The position numbers and the translations under genes are program-made. A stretch of 64,000 bases of DNA from Symbiodinium natans (Eukaryota > Sar > Dinophyceae > Suessiales > Symbiodiniaceae), in contig CAJNDS010002116.1 in assembly GCA_905221605.1 (NCBI GenBank), positions 547,741 to 611,740 on the forward strand, in the 5' to 3' direction. The first letter of the stretch is position 1. Every line of letters starts with the position of its first letter. Positions 10,801 to 23,300 of the stretch are shown here, piece by piece. The notes under the pieces are model-generated. The model made no database searches. It had not been told where the DNA came from and was given only the letters and a program-made list of their open reading frames with translations.

Positions 10801-12481
10801 AATGTAGGGCTTGCTGGTTTAGAATGTTTGTTTGTTGTTTTTTGTGTAGTGTTGTGTGCATTAGGCTTTGGGTGGGTTTAGTTGTTTAACGGTTTTTTTC
10901 CTACAGCCTCCTCCGGCCCCTAGCACCAAGCAAAAACCCAAAGTCTCTCCAAGCCCGCCAGCCTGTTGACTCTCAGTCAACAAGCCCCAAACCCCAAACC
11001 CTAAATTCTAAACCCTGAACCCCAAGCCTTAAACCTGCCGACTGTCTGGGCTTGCCCTTGATTTTTGAACCTTTTGTTGTTTTTTGTGTTTTGGGTTTTG
11101 TACGCCCCAAGGCCCTTAAACCCTTAACCCCCTGTGAGCCCCCTGCACCCCTTAACTCACCAGCCTTCTAAGCAGCAACCGCAAGCCCCTCTCAAATTAC
11201 AAGGTCCGTCGGCCCTAAGCCGTAAACCCCAAACCCACTAAGCCCCGTAACCCTAAACCCTGAACCCTAAACCCTGAACCCTAAACCCTAAGCCTAAACC
11301 CCCAAACCCGAAACCCTAAACCCCAAGCCCGAAACCCTAAACCCACCGAAGCTGCCGCAGGCGGTTAGCTTGCCCAGCCTCTTCCAAGAGGTGCCCAGCA
11401 AGAGCCATGCGCAAGCGCGGGGGGCTCGGCTGCTCTAGGAGTCCCGAGCTTGAGGGCAAAGACTGAGCGGGGCTTTTGGCTTAGGGTTTAGGGCCGTTTA
11501 GGGCTTAGGGCTTGGAGCTTAGGGCTTAGGGCTTAGGGTTTAGGGTTTAGGGTTCACGGTTTATGGTTTAGGGTTTAGGGTTTAGAGTTTAGGGGTTTAG
11601 GGGTGTAGGGGTTTAGGGGTTAAGGGGTTTGGGGGTTTCAGGAGTTTCGGCTTTTAGGGTTCAGGGCCCAGTGTTTTCCAAGCACTTGAAATGTTGAGGG
11701 GTTGAGTTTGCTTGAAGGTTCATCGGACTTTGTAACGACTCATAACTGGGCTTATGACTTACTTAAAATCCCTCGAACTGGAGCTACTTGGGTTACCCCA
11801 CTCAGAAGTCGGGTTATAAGCCCTGTTCTAAGTAGCTACTCAGGAAGCACGCTTCATGGGTCGTTCCCACCCAATGTTTCAACCCCAAACCCTAAACCCT
11901 AAACCCCAAACCCTAAACCCTAAACCCTAAACCCTGCACACACCCCGAGCGCTGCCTAGGCGGCTCGGCTATCCGCCCAGCGGCGAGGCCCGCGAACTGC
12001 AGTTTCTGCTTTTAGGGTTTGGGTTTTGGGTTTAGGGTTTAGGGTTTAGGGTTTAGGGTTTAGGGTTTAGGGTTTAGGGTTTAGGGTTTAGGGTGTAGGG
12101 TTTAGGGTTTAGATGGGTTTAGGGTTTAGGGTTTAGGCCCCAAAACAGGTTGGAAACCTTTTTAGGGACAAATGGCGCTGGGATTCCCCATACTGTAATA
12201 CTTTACTCTTAGTGATTGAGGCTATTGAGTTTCCAACTTTTTGGCTTCTACTCTAAGGCCCAAAAGTTCATGTTCAGGGACCTTCGGGGTTTGGGGTTTA
12301 TAGTGGCTGGTTTGCCGGGGCTTCGCTCAGGCTAAAGTCCTAAACCCTAAATTCTGCAGGCAGTTCTCTAAATTTGGATCCCTCTTGGGTCCTTGTGAAG
12401 CGGGTGCCGTATTATATAGAACCCAAAAGGGACCGAAATTTTGAGAGTTACCAACATCTCCTCCTGAATCGCACCCTGCAG
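7817..12481 (+). other. Repeat-rich interval with weak exon candidates between PPP2R3C and HYDIN
   Basis: Telomere-type arrays fill much of this stretch: C-rich 7904-8000, 9340-9560, 9908-10008, 10560-10622, 11215-11345 and 11880-11938; G-rich 8219-8350, 11480-11660 and 12010-12137. There are also poly-C (8040-8055), poly-G (10158-10184) and GAGA (9170-9190) runs. Short exon-like pieces after an AG are at about 8057-8137 (SASEERRALALAEGAFA), 10645-10700 (SCKAQALDSDPRPPFAQ), 10907-10970 (PPPAPSTKQKPKVSPS) and 11353-11430 (AVSLPSLFQEVPSKSHA). They could be poorly conserved HYDIN N-terminal exons or another small gene. I cannot place them. Confidence 0.4.
11480..12137. repeat. TTTAGGG and CCCTAAA arrays in opposite orientations
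   Basis: G-rich 11480-11660, C-rich 11880-11938 and G-rich 12010-12137, the last with about 16 nearly perfect TTTAGGG units. The complementary arrays lie within 400 bp of each other. Confidence 0.88.
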
Positions 12482-14335
12482 AAGCAGTCGATCAAGCGGA
12501 CGCCCAGTCAGCTGCTGCTAGAGAAGCAGGAGGCGGTCGATGCTGCCAGGGAGGGTTTGGGGGGGCGACTTGAGGGGACGTTTGTGGTTTTCAGGGGCTA
12601 GTTAGTGTGCAGAGTTTGACCGATTTCTGTAGATTTCTCTACTCCCGAATGGGTAATCGTTGAGACGTTGTAACTGAGTACTAAGGGGCGATAGTAATAT
12701 TTGGGGCAAGTCCTCACGACCCTACATGTAACTACCCATGAACCTTCAAGAGCCCCCTCTGCCATGTTACCCCAAAGCCCCCCAGAACCCCCTCAAGCTA
12801 CCCAGAAAACATCTGAGTACAGCGACCCCATGCATCTCCCAGAAGACCCTACTAGGATCCAGTTTCGGTCCTCCCTGATAAGAGGCCCTTAAGGGGCACC
12901 CTCCCTGTTCCCACTTTACTCTTGGATCCTGCACTTCAAAACCTCTCCGCCGCCAGTTCAGCCTGGTTCAGACGGGCGTCCTCGCGAAACCCAAGTGCGC
13001 CCGGCGGCGTCTTGCACTCTTCGGCCCTGGCCCTTCTTTTTTCTTTTTGGGATGCAATCTGGGTTTGCTGTTTTGGGGTGTCTTGTGGGCTTTCCGGTTT
13101 ACAGGCCCGTTTTTGCTGCCCCCAAGTATCTTACACAGCTTGCTGCCCTCAGCCGCCTTAGCCGCCTTAGCCGCCTTAAGAGTTCTTCCTCTGAGCCCCC
13201 TAAACCCTAAACCAAACCCTAACACCCTACACCCTACACCCTACACCCTAAACCCTAAACCCTAAACCCTAAACCCTAAACCCTAAACCCTAAACCCTAA
13301 ACCCTAAACCCTAAACCCCCCCTGGCCAGGATTACAGGGTTTCACGACATCGCCCGGTTCTCGAACCACACCACGCCTGGCCCCCTGGGAGCTTCGCAGG
13401 GTTGAGTCGTTGAGGGAGCACACAGAGAGCCCTTTAACCTTAGTAGCTGAGTGAGTACACTTTACACTTTTTTGGGATAACATAATATAATCTCTACAAA
13501 ACTAAAAGTGTACACTTTTTGGGGGCTTATGAACTCAGCAACTAAGTAGCATAGGAGCTCCCTGTTGTCGTGAGCCCCCGTGCTCAGGTCGGTGGTGCCG
13601 ATCGACGTGCCGCTCTTTAGGCATCTCACGGATCCCGACATGCCTTGCGCAGCACGTGCGTCAGGGCTCTTCACTCTTGAGGGTTTAGGGTTTGGGGTTT
13701 TGGGTTTAGGGTTTAGGGTTTGGGGTTTAGGGTTTAGGGTTTAGGGTTTAAGGGTGGAGGAGGGAGACCTTCAGGAAGCCCTTCCTGAGTTCTTGCACAC
13801 CTCAACATCTCATTTGGACGCTTTCCATGCCCCTCTGCAAGTCGGCGCCCGAAGTCCTAAACCCTGAAGCCCCAAACCCTGGGACCCCCTGAACCTGAAG
13901 CCCGAAACCCTAGAACCCTTAAGCCCTGAACCCTAAACCCTGCAGCATGTAGTCCCCGAGCCTCATTTGATCTGATTCGCAGTGTGCATCCGCCTGTCAT
14001 CGCCTTCGTCGAGTTCGAGGGCCTCCAGACGTATGAGGCCTGGAGGGGGCTTTGGCTTTGGGGTTGGGGTGGATTCAGCTTCCAGCCAAGTGTGGGTGTT
14101 GATTCTAACTCCTCGCCGCAGACCACGGTCACGCTCCGAAACATGGACAACGTCGCGCGGCGGGTCAAGGCAGGGGGATCTGAGGGAGTCCCGGCCCCCT
14201 GAACTTGTCAGATGTGGGCTGGGCTTCAGGTCAACGGGAGCAACTCGCTTCACCAAGCGGCAGAACTCCTGTCAGGTATGCCCACCTGACAGTCCATATT
14301 TCGAGCCGGAGCCTCAAAACGACTTTGGACGCCAG
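12482..14335 (+). CDS. HYDIN: HYDIN exon cluster 1, first ASH domain
   Basis: Exons 12482-12550 (KQSIKRTPSQLLLEKQEAV), 13588-13620 (SVVPIDVPLF), 13983-14037 (VHPPVIAFVEFEGLQTYE), 14122-14169 (TTVTLRNMDNVARRVK) and 14276-14335 (SPYFEPEPQNDFGRQ). Junctions 13620|GC, 14037|GC and 14169|GC keep phase. The text follows human HYDIN from the TPSAY segment through ILRNNDRVPRLVK to SPYF. At least one exon between 12550 and 13588 is unassigned, because the phases do not meet. The donor after 14335 is not a standard dinucleotide, so that end is approximate. Confidence 0.82.
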
Positions 14336-17300
14336 GGGAAGCCTACAGATGTTCCAGGCTGAATGCAGAGCCCAAATCCTAAACCCTGAACTCTTAAACT
14401 ACCCTGAACTACCCTGAACTACCCTGAACTACCCTACACTACCCTACACTACCCTAAACTACCCTGAACTACCCTGAACTACCCTAAACTACCCTAAACT
14501 ACCCTAAACTACCCTAAACTACCCTAAACTACCTAACCTAAACTACCCGAAGCTCCCAAACAAACCCCAATCTCTATTCCTACAACCCTAGAGGCCCAAA
14601 AGCGTCAGACCCCTGAGCCACCCGCCGATTCTTCGCGCCACGACGTTCCGAGGCTCCTGCCCGGCCGGCGCGTAGCCAAGTGTGGCGCCATAGCAACGAC
14701 GGACGTTGGCAGAGACAAGGCTGGGCTTAGGGTTTAAGGCTCAGGGCTTCGGTGTTAAGGGCTCAGGGCTTGGGGTTGAAGGCTTATATAGGAGGGTTGT
14801 TTTGGGGCTGCAGCAGTGGCAGTTTTTTTCAACGAGGGCCCTGCATCTCGTGACATTTTTGTGTGCAGGGCGTGTAGGCTTCAGCCGTGGCAGGTGGCTC
14901 CCGGCATGGAGGTCTCCTACGTCGTGCGGTTCAAGCCCGACGCAAGGCCTCGGCGGGGCGCTTGAAAAAACCCTATTCCCCGCAAAACACCCAAAAACTC
15001 TTAAACAGCCAAAAAAAGCTAAAAACCCTAAAGCTCTAACACATCCCTAAAGACCCACAAAACCCTAAGGAGGAGTTCTCGGTCTCAGAAGCCCTATGAG
15101 CACTCCCCTGGCAGGCTAGACTACAGCTACGACCTCAAAGTCGTCGGGGCCTTGGTTCCTTGCCATCGGCTTGTCCTCTCTGTATAAGAAGGAGTATACT
15201 CCGTGATAGAATTTAAAGAGTCCACAGTTGTGCGGTACAGTTGAAGTAGATCTCAGATGGAAAGCACTCTAAAATGGAGACCTGGAGACCCCAAAGGGGC
15301 GATAATTGAGACTAAACCCCGCACCTGTCCTTGAAGTCGGAGCGCTGGGTCAAGCTGCCGAGGTCACAGAAAGGGAAGAGTTCAGGCGCCGCACCTGAGA
15401 GTTGAAGCACAGAGCGGATTCCCACAACCCTCAACCCTGGACCCTAACTTCCTCGGCAAGCCCAGAGCTTGAAAATCCGGGCCTCCTTCGGACCCCCTTG
15501 AGCCCGAGTCCACTCTGCGAAAGCCGGCAAGCCCTTTCTGGGTTCTTGTGAAGCAACTCAAATTATCACCTCACCACAGTGAGGAAACCACAGTATTGAC
15601 ATCCATACCCTGCTAGCTGAATTGCACATCCTTAACAGCAGCCCTGTTGAGTCCCACGCCAACCCCGGTCTCCTATCTAAACACTAAACCCTAAACCGTA
15701 AATCCTAAATCCGAAACCTTAAACCCGAAACCCTAAACCCTATAAACCCCCTAAACCCTAAACCCCTCAATGCCCTGCAGTGTGCCTGTCCGGGCCTCCG
15801 GCGGCTCCGCCCTCCTGGACTTCCCGGACGCCAGGGGCGCCCAGTTCGAGGGAGAGGGTGTTTAGGATTTAGGGTTTAGGGCCGTTTAGGGTTTAGGGTT
15901 TAGGATGTAGGGTTTAGGGTTTAGGGGTTTAGGGGGTTGAGGGTTTAGGGTTTAGGGTCAGGGCTTGGGGTTTTGAATCCCTTTCGCTTGGTCGAGGGTT
16001 TCGGGCTTCATGGTGTGTGTGACTTGGGGTGGGGGTTAAGGCCTCTAAGAATCTTTGCTTTGGGATGTTATGGTTTCAATTTCTTGCCCTTCTCGGCGGA
16101 TGAGCAAATGTGGGATTCGGGCTTTAGATTGGGATAACAGATGCGAGAATGGCTAGACATCTTTGTGTACCCTTGTTCATAGCTTTTTACAGATTGCTGC
16201 TAGTGCTGGAGGGACGCATGCAGATGGAGTCCTGACATTCGAGACGACGCCGAGGTGGTAGACTTTGGCGACGAGTGCATGGTTGGCCACAAGGCCAAGC
16301 TGGCAAGCTCGAGGGCTCATTTAATTCAAGATTGATGGTGCCTCATGCGGGATGGAGGGCTTGGAGGAGGAGTTGTATGGAGATGCCGCACTGTCCTGGA
16401 ACTAAATGCAGCTCAACATGCCAGCAGTCCACAATCATGGCTGTCCAGAACCCCTATGCACGTCATCATGACAACGCTTGTGCTCTGGCCGTTCCCCAAT
16501 CGGGGCACCCGGTCCTTGGAGCATGACCCAACCCCCAGCTGCGTAGAGTATGGAGTTTTCGACGTCATGGAATATGCAGCAAGCCTTATCATACCCCCCC
16601 CCTAATGTCTAAGCTCCGGTCCTCGCCCCCTGGTGCAGTGCGAGCGCACTGTGCTCGTGCGCAACGTGGGCGACCGAGCCTCCAAGCTACTCTGCAAGAC
16701 CACCGCGCCCTTCAGGTGCGCTCGGGAGGGCTGGCGGGGGCAGGATGCCATTTAAGGGTTTGAGGTATGTATTTCACTCCATCCAATCAGGAGGGATGTG
16801 ATTCCATTTTGTTGCTGTTTTGGGTGGCACTTAGAGGATAGTCCAGTCGAAGCCAGCGACGAGCATGTTGGGCCTGCTGCAGCGTGGGGATCAAACATGC
16901 GCTGCATCGGCCACTTCTTCAGGCGGCCTTGGCCGCTTCACCTTGACCTTCTGCAGGTGCGAGGGACCTCGAGTGGCTGGCAGGTCAGCTCGCATGGCCG
17001 TGTTCGAAGTTGTGTTGGCCGGGTCAGTTTCGGGACCATGCACGCCTCCGGATACCGCAGGGTACGAATTTCAGGACAACCTATTTATGTCCACCGGCTG
17101 GTGGCTGCTGCATTCCTTGGCCCCCTCCCACATCCAAACTGCTGGCAGGTGAACCACTTGGACCTCAACCCCAGCAACAACTGCGTAGCAAATCTTCAGT
17201 ATGCAACTCCTGCGGAGAATCAGGTACATGCTTGGGCCACCAACCCGAGCCGACAGGCAAGTGCTGGCAAGGCTGTCTTGTGGCGGTCCTGCGGTGAAGA

Positions 17301-20300
17301 GTCCTGGACGTTTTGCTCATCGCACAAGCAGGCTTCAAAGCTGCTGGGTGTTCGGCACGAGGCAATCTCAAAATGCTGCCATGGCTTGCAAAGGAAGTCC
17401 CAGGGCAATGGTACTTGGTACGAGTTCAGGCCACCCCCTGCAGACCAGTCGCTGCTACTTGGGGAGGTGTGGCAGTCTGCGCGGTATCCAGGAGATCATG
17501 GAAGGATTGAGAACCTTTCGGTCAGCAACCATGGCCGGGTTGCACAAGACAGGCGCCACTTCACAGGGGCCAGCTACGGCACTCGCCTGAGTACTGGGTA
17601 CCATGTTGTCATCAGAGCCGGCAGGACCTTGATGGTTCACCGGCTGGTTGCTGCGACCTTCCTCGGTGATCCGGCGTCACCCGATCACGAGGTCAACCAC
17701 AAGGATGCCGATCCAGGGAACAACCATGTGCAAAATCTAGAGTATGTCACGCGGTCTGAGAACATGAAACACTCGTGGCAGCTAAGGCCGAAAGCCTTGC
17801 GCAAGTCGCCCAATTGCAAGGCCGTGCAGGCTCGTTTGATCGCGGAGGACTCTCCTGAAGCGCCTTGGCTGGACTTCGACTCGATCGTTGCAGCGTCGGC
17901 GCACACCGGCGTCCACAGTGCCACAGTCTCCCGCATCTGCAGGGGACTCCAGGGCAGTGCGTCCTGGGAGTTCCGATTCTCTGTGGAGGAGCAGCTTCCG
18001 GGCGAAGAGTGGCGCCCTGTGGTGCTGGAAGGCGCACGCCGACCTGCACACCGACGTGCACGCTGAGCCTTGAGATTCGTTTTTTGTCTGCAGCCTTCTT
18101 CTGAGAGGCTGATTGACCAGGTGGGCTTTGCACTGGCTATTGTGTGGCAGGTCAGGTTGCTTCGAGATGGAGCGCCAGGCGTGGACATTCCTGCAGGCTC
18201 TAGACCGCGCCGTGGCGCCTGCATGTTGTGTCTGCAAGGCAAGAAAATATGCAGACAAGGTACTGTGGACGGGTGAGCTCGGGAGATCAAAATTGTCATG
18301 GAGTTGCTGAAGTGTGTGGACAGGAAAGGCAAGGCGACGTGGCCGAAACAGAGTCCACTTTGGCACTGCTCAAAATTCTGGGGGCTTCCCGAAATTAGGG
18401 ATCCTTTTAAGGGAGGCCCCACTATACTTGGGGCTTTACAAGGGACCCTAGCGGCACGAGCCCTTTGAGAACCTTGCCACCCAGAGCCGCCTCACGGGTC
18501 AACTCCCAGCTTCCACAAAGATTTCCGGAGCCTCCCTCTGGGTTTCTGGAAAGCTTCAGGGATTCAGGGGTTGCAGGGTTGAGATGAAGATGCAGATTTC
18601 GGATCCCTCCGCGGCATCTAGCGTGCGAGCCGCCCACACCGTGCGGCCACGGAGAGCTTTCTGCGGCTTCTGACATGATGCATTTTGTTTCGGGAAAAAG
18701 AATCACTGCAGCAAAGTGCCAGCTGCCTGGCCGCTTTGCCTGGACTTCGTGGCAGTGGCGATGGACCTGTGACTGGAAGGTGAGCTCTTGCGGACGCGTT
18801 CAGAACTCCTTTGGTAGGATCAGTTATGGCACATTGCTTGACTCAGGCTATCGCAGCGTGCATATCGAGAAGCGAAACTACCTCGTGCACCGGCTGGTGG
18901 CTGCAGCGTTTCTGGGCCCTGCGCCAGATCCGAGCTGCTGGCAGGTGAACCACGTGGACTGTGATCCCGCAAACAACCAGGTGAGAAATCTGCAGTATGT
19001 AACCCATGGGCAAAATCAGAAGCATTCTTGGGCAGCAAACCCCAGCCGACGTTCAAAGATTTCAAATGCTGCCATGTTGAGCAAAGCCGTTTTGTGGCGG
19101 CCCTGTGGAGAAGAGTCTTGGACATTCTGCGCTTCGCAAAGTGAAGCTGCAAGGCTGCTGGGTGTTCCGCAAGGAGCGGTATCAAGCTGCTGCCGCGGCT
19201 TGCAGCTGAAGTCGCGTGGTGGTGGTGTCTGGTACGAGTTCAAGCCGGCTGCAGCAGATTCCTCCGCAGATCACTCGCTGTTGCTCGGAGAGGTCTGGCA
19301 GCCCGCACGGTACCCAGGACGTCGTGGAAGGATTGAAAACCTTGTAGTCAGCAACCATGGTCGGGTTGCGCAAGAGATGCAAGGGAGTTGCAATCCAGCA
19401 GACATGCATCGTGGCACGCGCATGAGGAGCGGCTACTACATTGTAACCAGGGCTGGCAGGAGTTTGTTTGTGCACCGGCTGGTGGCTGCGACCTTTCTTG
19501 GTCAGTCACCATCGGCAGATCACCAGGTCAATCACAAAGACTCGAATCGCGGAAACAACCACATTCAAATCTGGAGTATGTCACGCCGGCTGAGAACATG
19601 CGGCACGCGTATGCGCAGCGTGTGGGACAGGATCCGAAGCCAAGAACCCCCAAGCCGGTGCTGGCCCGTCTCCGGGGAGGCGACGGATCCTGGCTGGAGT
19701 TTGAGTCGATCAAGGCAGCGGCTGCCCACACAGGGATCAATCGGGCCAAGCTCTCCCGCATCTGCCACAGGCTTGACACCGCCATTTCTTGGGAGTTCCG
19801 GTTCGCGCCCGAGGTGCTGCTGCCGGGCGAAGAGTGGCGCCCGGTGGTGCTGCAGGGCGTGAAGCGACCTTCGAGTTGAGCGCCACTGAAACCTCAGGGC
19901 TGGTCAATGTCACCACCATCGGACCCCCCTCGACTTTGATTCCGTGCCCTTCTTCCGATGTTTTGTGCAGCGTTGTGCAGGTTGAGGTCCGCATCCAGAA
20001 TTGCAACTGTGCACGACAGTCCACGCGCGAGCAGTACTAACCATCCAAATCAAGCCGTGCTAGTAACTCGACATGCCGACCTCAACGTCCCTTAAGGAGC
20101 CCTAAACCTAAGCCTAACCTGTAAACTCTAGGCCCTCATCCCTAAAACCTAAGCCCCAAACCCTAAGCCTTCCTTCGCTTTCTCTTTTCCTCTCTTTGTC
20201 TCTCCCCTCGCCAGCATCGAAGTGCCGGACGGGTTCCTGGAGGAGGGCGCCGCCTGCCAGGTGCGTGGAGATCAATTCTTGTTAATGATCTCTTGTTTTA

Positions 20301-23300
20301 TGAGTAGGGTTGCAGGCTTTAGGGGTGTACGGTACTCGTAGAAAGGGACCCATATTGGAGGCCATTTCAATCATTCTCTTACAGCTTCCCCTCCCCCTAA
20401 GGCCTGCTCCCACCCTAACCCCCGAACCCTAAACCCTAAGCGCTAAGCCCTAAACCCCCACACACAAAGGAAGCGCTGGCGACCTGCCAGGTGTCGATCT
20501 TTTTCACGCCGCCGCGGGCGGAAAGCTACGAATGCGATCTGCATATCAAGCCGTGGCCCTGGGGCTCAAGCCTTTCAGGGTTTCGGGTGGTTTCGGCTTC
20601 TGGCTTCTAGGACACCTGGCTTTGGGTTTTGGGTACCAAATCCTGAACCCCTAAACCCCACTAGACCTGCGCCTGGTAGGACCGCTGCTTCGGGCTGCCT
20701 GGGCTTGGCTTTTTGGTTGTCTGGGTTTAGCTTCCCGGGGTGACTGATTTTGTTTTTGGGATGCTTGTGTGGATGCTCTGCGTTTGTGCTTCGGTGTTCG
20801 GAGTGGATGTGAGCCCAAGCCTACGCAGCCCCCGATCTCTTGCAGCCAGCAACGTGGGTGGCTCAGGTACGGAGAGATGGAGGCAGTTGCCACTCTCCGT
20901 GGTCAAGCCTGCAATGCAGAGGCTGGGCTTTCGTAGTGGGTAGCTTGAGGCGTGCTTGTGTGTGCAAAGATCACTGGCATCGTGCCGGCACGACAAGTGA
21001 AGACTCATGCTCATGACTGCACTGCCTTAAACGGATGATTCCCAAGGAGCCTTCTGCAAACTGCGCGCGAGGGCCCCCAAACCACAAAGTTGAGAGGCTA
21101 TATAGCCTGCTCTAAAAGTGCGCAACTAGGCATTTTCATAAACTCTTGCTCGATAAAGCAATACAGGAGTTAATGCAGTAGAACAATAAGATGAGTAGCA
21201 TCGCATGGTCAGTCCTGCAGTTTCTTGTCCCTCTTGAATCCCCTTCATCACAAGGAGCCGCATTCTGACACTGATCCCAATGGTCGGTCGGTAGGGCACT
21301 TCAGGGATACCTCTTGGGATGCGGGGGCTTCATGCATCTTCACGTGGAAGCTGCAGGTTTCACTGTCTCACAGTCTGCTGCTCATTGAGGACAGGGCGCG
21401 CTTGCCGCACCTTCGCCCCTTGCAACGTGCGTTCGTGGGACCCTGGAGCTCCTCTCAGCCCGAAACTAGACCGACCCTAAATCCTAAGCCCTAAACCCTA
21501 AAGTGCTGGTTGGTACTAACCGGGACCAGCGAGTTCTTTCCCCTGAGTCCTTGATGATACCAAGCCCTATATTAAGTTTCCCTAAGCCCTAAAGTCTAAC
21601 CCTATTCAATTGAAGTCGGCCACAAAATCAAACAGGACACCTACGTTGGATTGGAGTCCCAGGGCGTGGTCACCATTAGAAACGACTCGGACGTGCCGAT
21701 TGATTTCAGGCCCGCCGGAAAACCCTAAACCCTAAACTCTAAACCATAAAGCCGTACGCCTCAAAGCCTGAAGCCCTAAAGCCCTAGAGCCTAAACCTGT
21801 AGTCTGGCATTTCTGAGCGGAAGCGCCGCAGCACATGCCTTAGGTCCTTGACATGGTTCTTAGAGCATAGATTAACCAGGACCACCAAGGCCACCTAAAC
21901 CCTGAACCCTGAACCCTAACCCCTAAACCCTTCAGCCCCAAGACCCCGAATAATCTGCCCCAGTTGGCGCCTGTTCGCCTCCACGATGGAGGAGGCCCAG
22001 CATAGGCCGGCTCGTGGGCATGGGTTGGGGTGCCAGGGCTTCGGCTGAGGGGCCTTGCCATGTACAAACTTTGTCATGAGACTTCTGGGCGTCGGGGAGC
22101 TGAACATGCATTGCGCATCTTGTCTAGGAAGGCTGGTGGTGCCCTTATGGCTCATCCGCCCCTAACATCCTGAACCCTTATCAGAAACTCTGGATGGTCA
22201 TGGTGGCTCGCAGGATCTTTCCTTCTGAGAATTTCGGGGTTCCGCGTTCAGGCTCAGGGTTGAGGGCTTTGGGTCCCGGAACTTCCCTTCTTGTGTCGGT
22301 TGCGCAGGTCGGGGTTCCTGACATCCCCTTATGGATGCCTGTTTAGAAGAGGTTCCTGAGCGAAAAGGCTCCAATATCGGAAGAGCTCCCAGATGTCTGC
22401 GAGGTTGGCCCTACACCAACAGCTGAAAGTAGAGGAGATGGACGAGGCCGCCCGTCCAAACTCTGAACCTTGATTTCGGGAAGCTGCCCAGGTCTGGCCA
22501 TTGTCGTTTAGGGTTCAAGGGTTTAAAGGGTTCAAGGGTTGAAGGGTTGAGGGTTTAGGGCTTTAGGGGTTTAGGGTTTACGGGCTTCTGATGTGCCAGC
22601 TTGTGGCCCTGTCCTGCACGCTCGGAGCTCTACACCCTAGCCGGAGCCTCAAAAGCCATTCAAGCCAGCGCCCCAAGCCGGAAACTCAACCCCGAAGTTT
22701 GTCCGAAACTTCGTGACGAAGAACTAAAGCCCTACACCCAGTGCCTCTTGGCCAGTTGCTCTTCATGCAGCAAGCGAACCTCTCAGAGGACACCTGCCGA
22801 GATGAAGTGAGTGCTCAATTGCAACCGTTGGTTGGTTTCGTCCCTTGAGCCTCAGCGCCCCGAAAATGTTGGAGCTGCGGGAGCTGTGATAGCTTGAGTT
22901 GGAGAACTTCCGGGTCGGAGTGTGGGGAGTGGAGATGACTCAACCCTGAACCCCCCATTGGAGTCCCCCCCCCCCCCCACGCATTCGTCCAAGCCAGGAT
23001 GAGGAGAGTGACAGCGGCTCGGATGGCGAGCGGCGGCGCTTGCGGACGGAGCGGAAGGCAGGCGCTCTACACCCTAAACCTAACCGTAAACCCTAACCCT
23101 AAACCCTAAACCCTAAGCCCTAAGCCCTAAACCCTAAACCCTAAACCACAAACCCCACACCCTACACCTGATCAAACCTCGGAGAGGAGTTGAGCCGTGT
23201 GGGCTCTTCTGGGTACTCTAAATTGTAAGGAGCACGCTAGAATAGAGACTCCAAAGTGGGGCTGGATCAACCCATCTGCTTTCTTGAAAAATAGGACGAC

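Larger units (their letters stand above)
16716..20214 (+). other. HYDIN intron hosting two HNH ORFs
   Basis: Canonical GT (16716) to AG (20214) intron of 3499 bp. The flanking exons join in phase to read KTTAPFS then IEVPDGF, as expected for HYDIN. It contains two tandem same-strand HNH ORFs, about 600 bp apart. Confidence 0.85.

Noticed and set aside
14706-15050. 114-codon sense frame over HYDIN exon 14894
   Set aside because: It is in a different frame from the conserved VAPGMEVSYVVRFKPDA exon and runs through repeat words.
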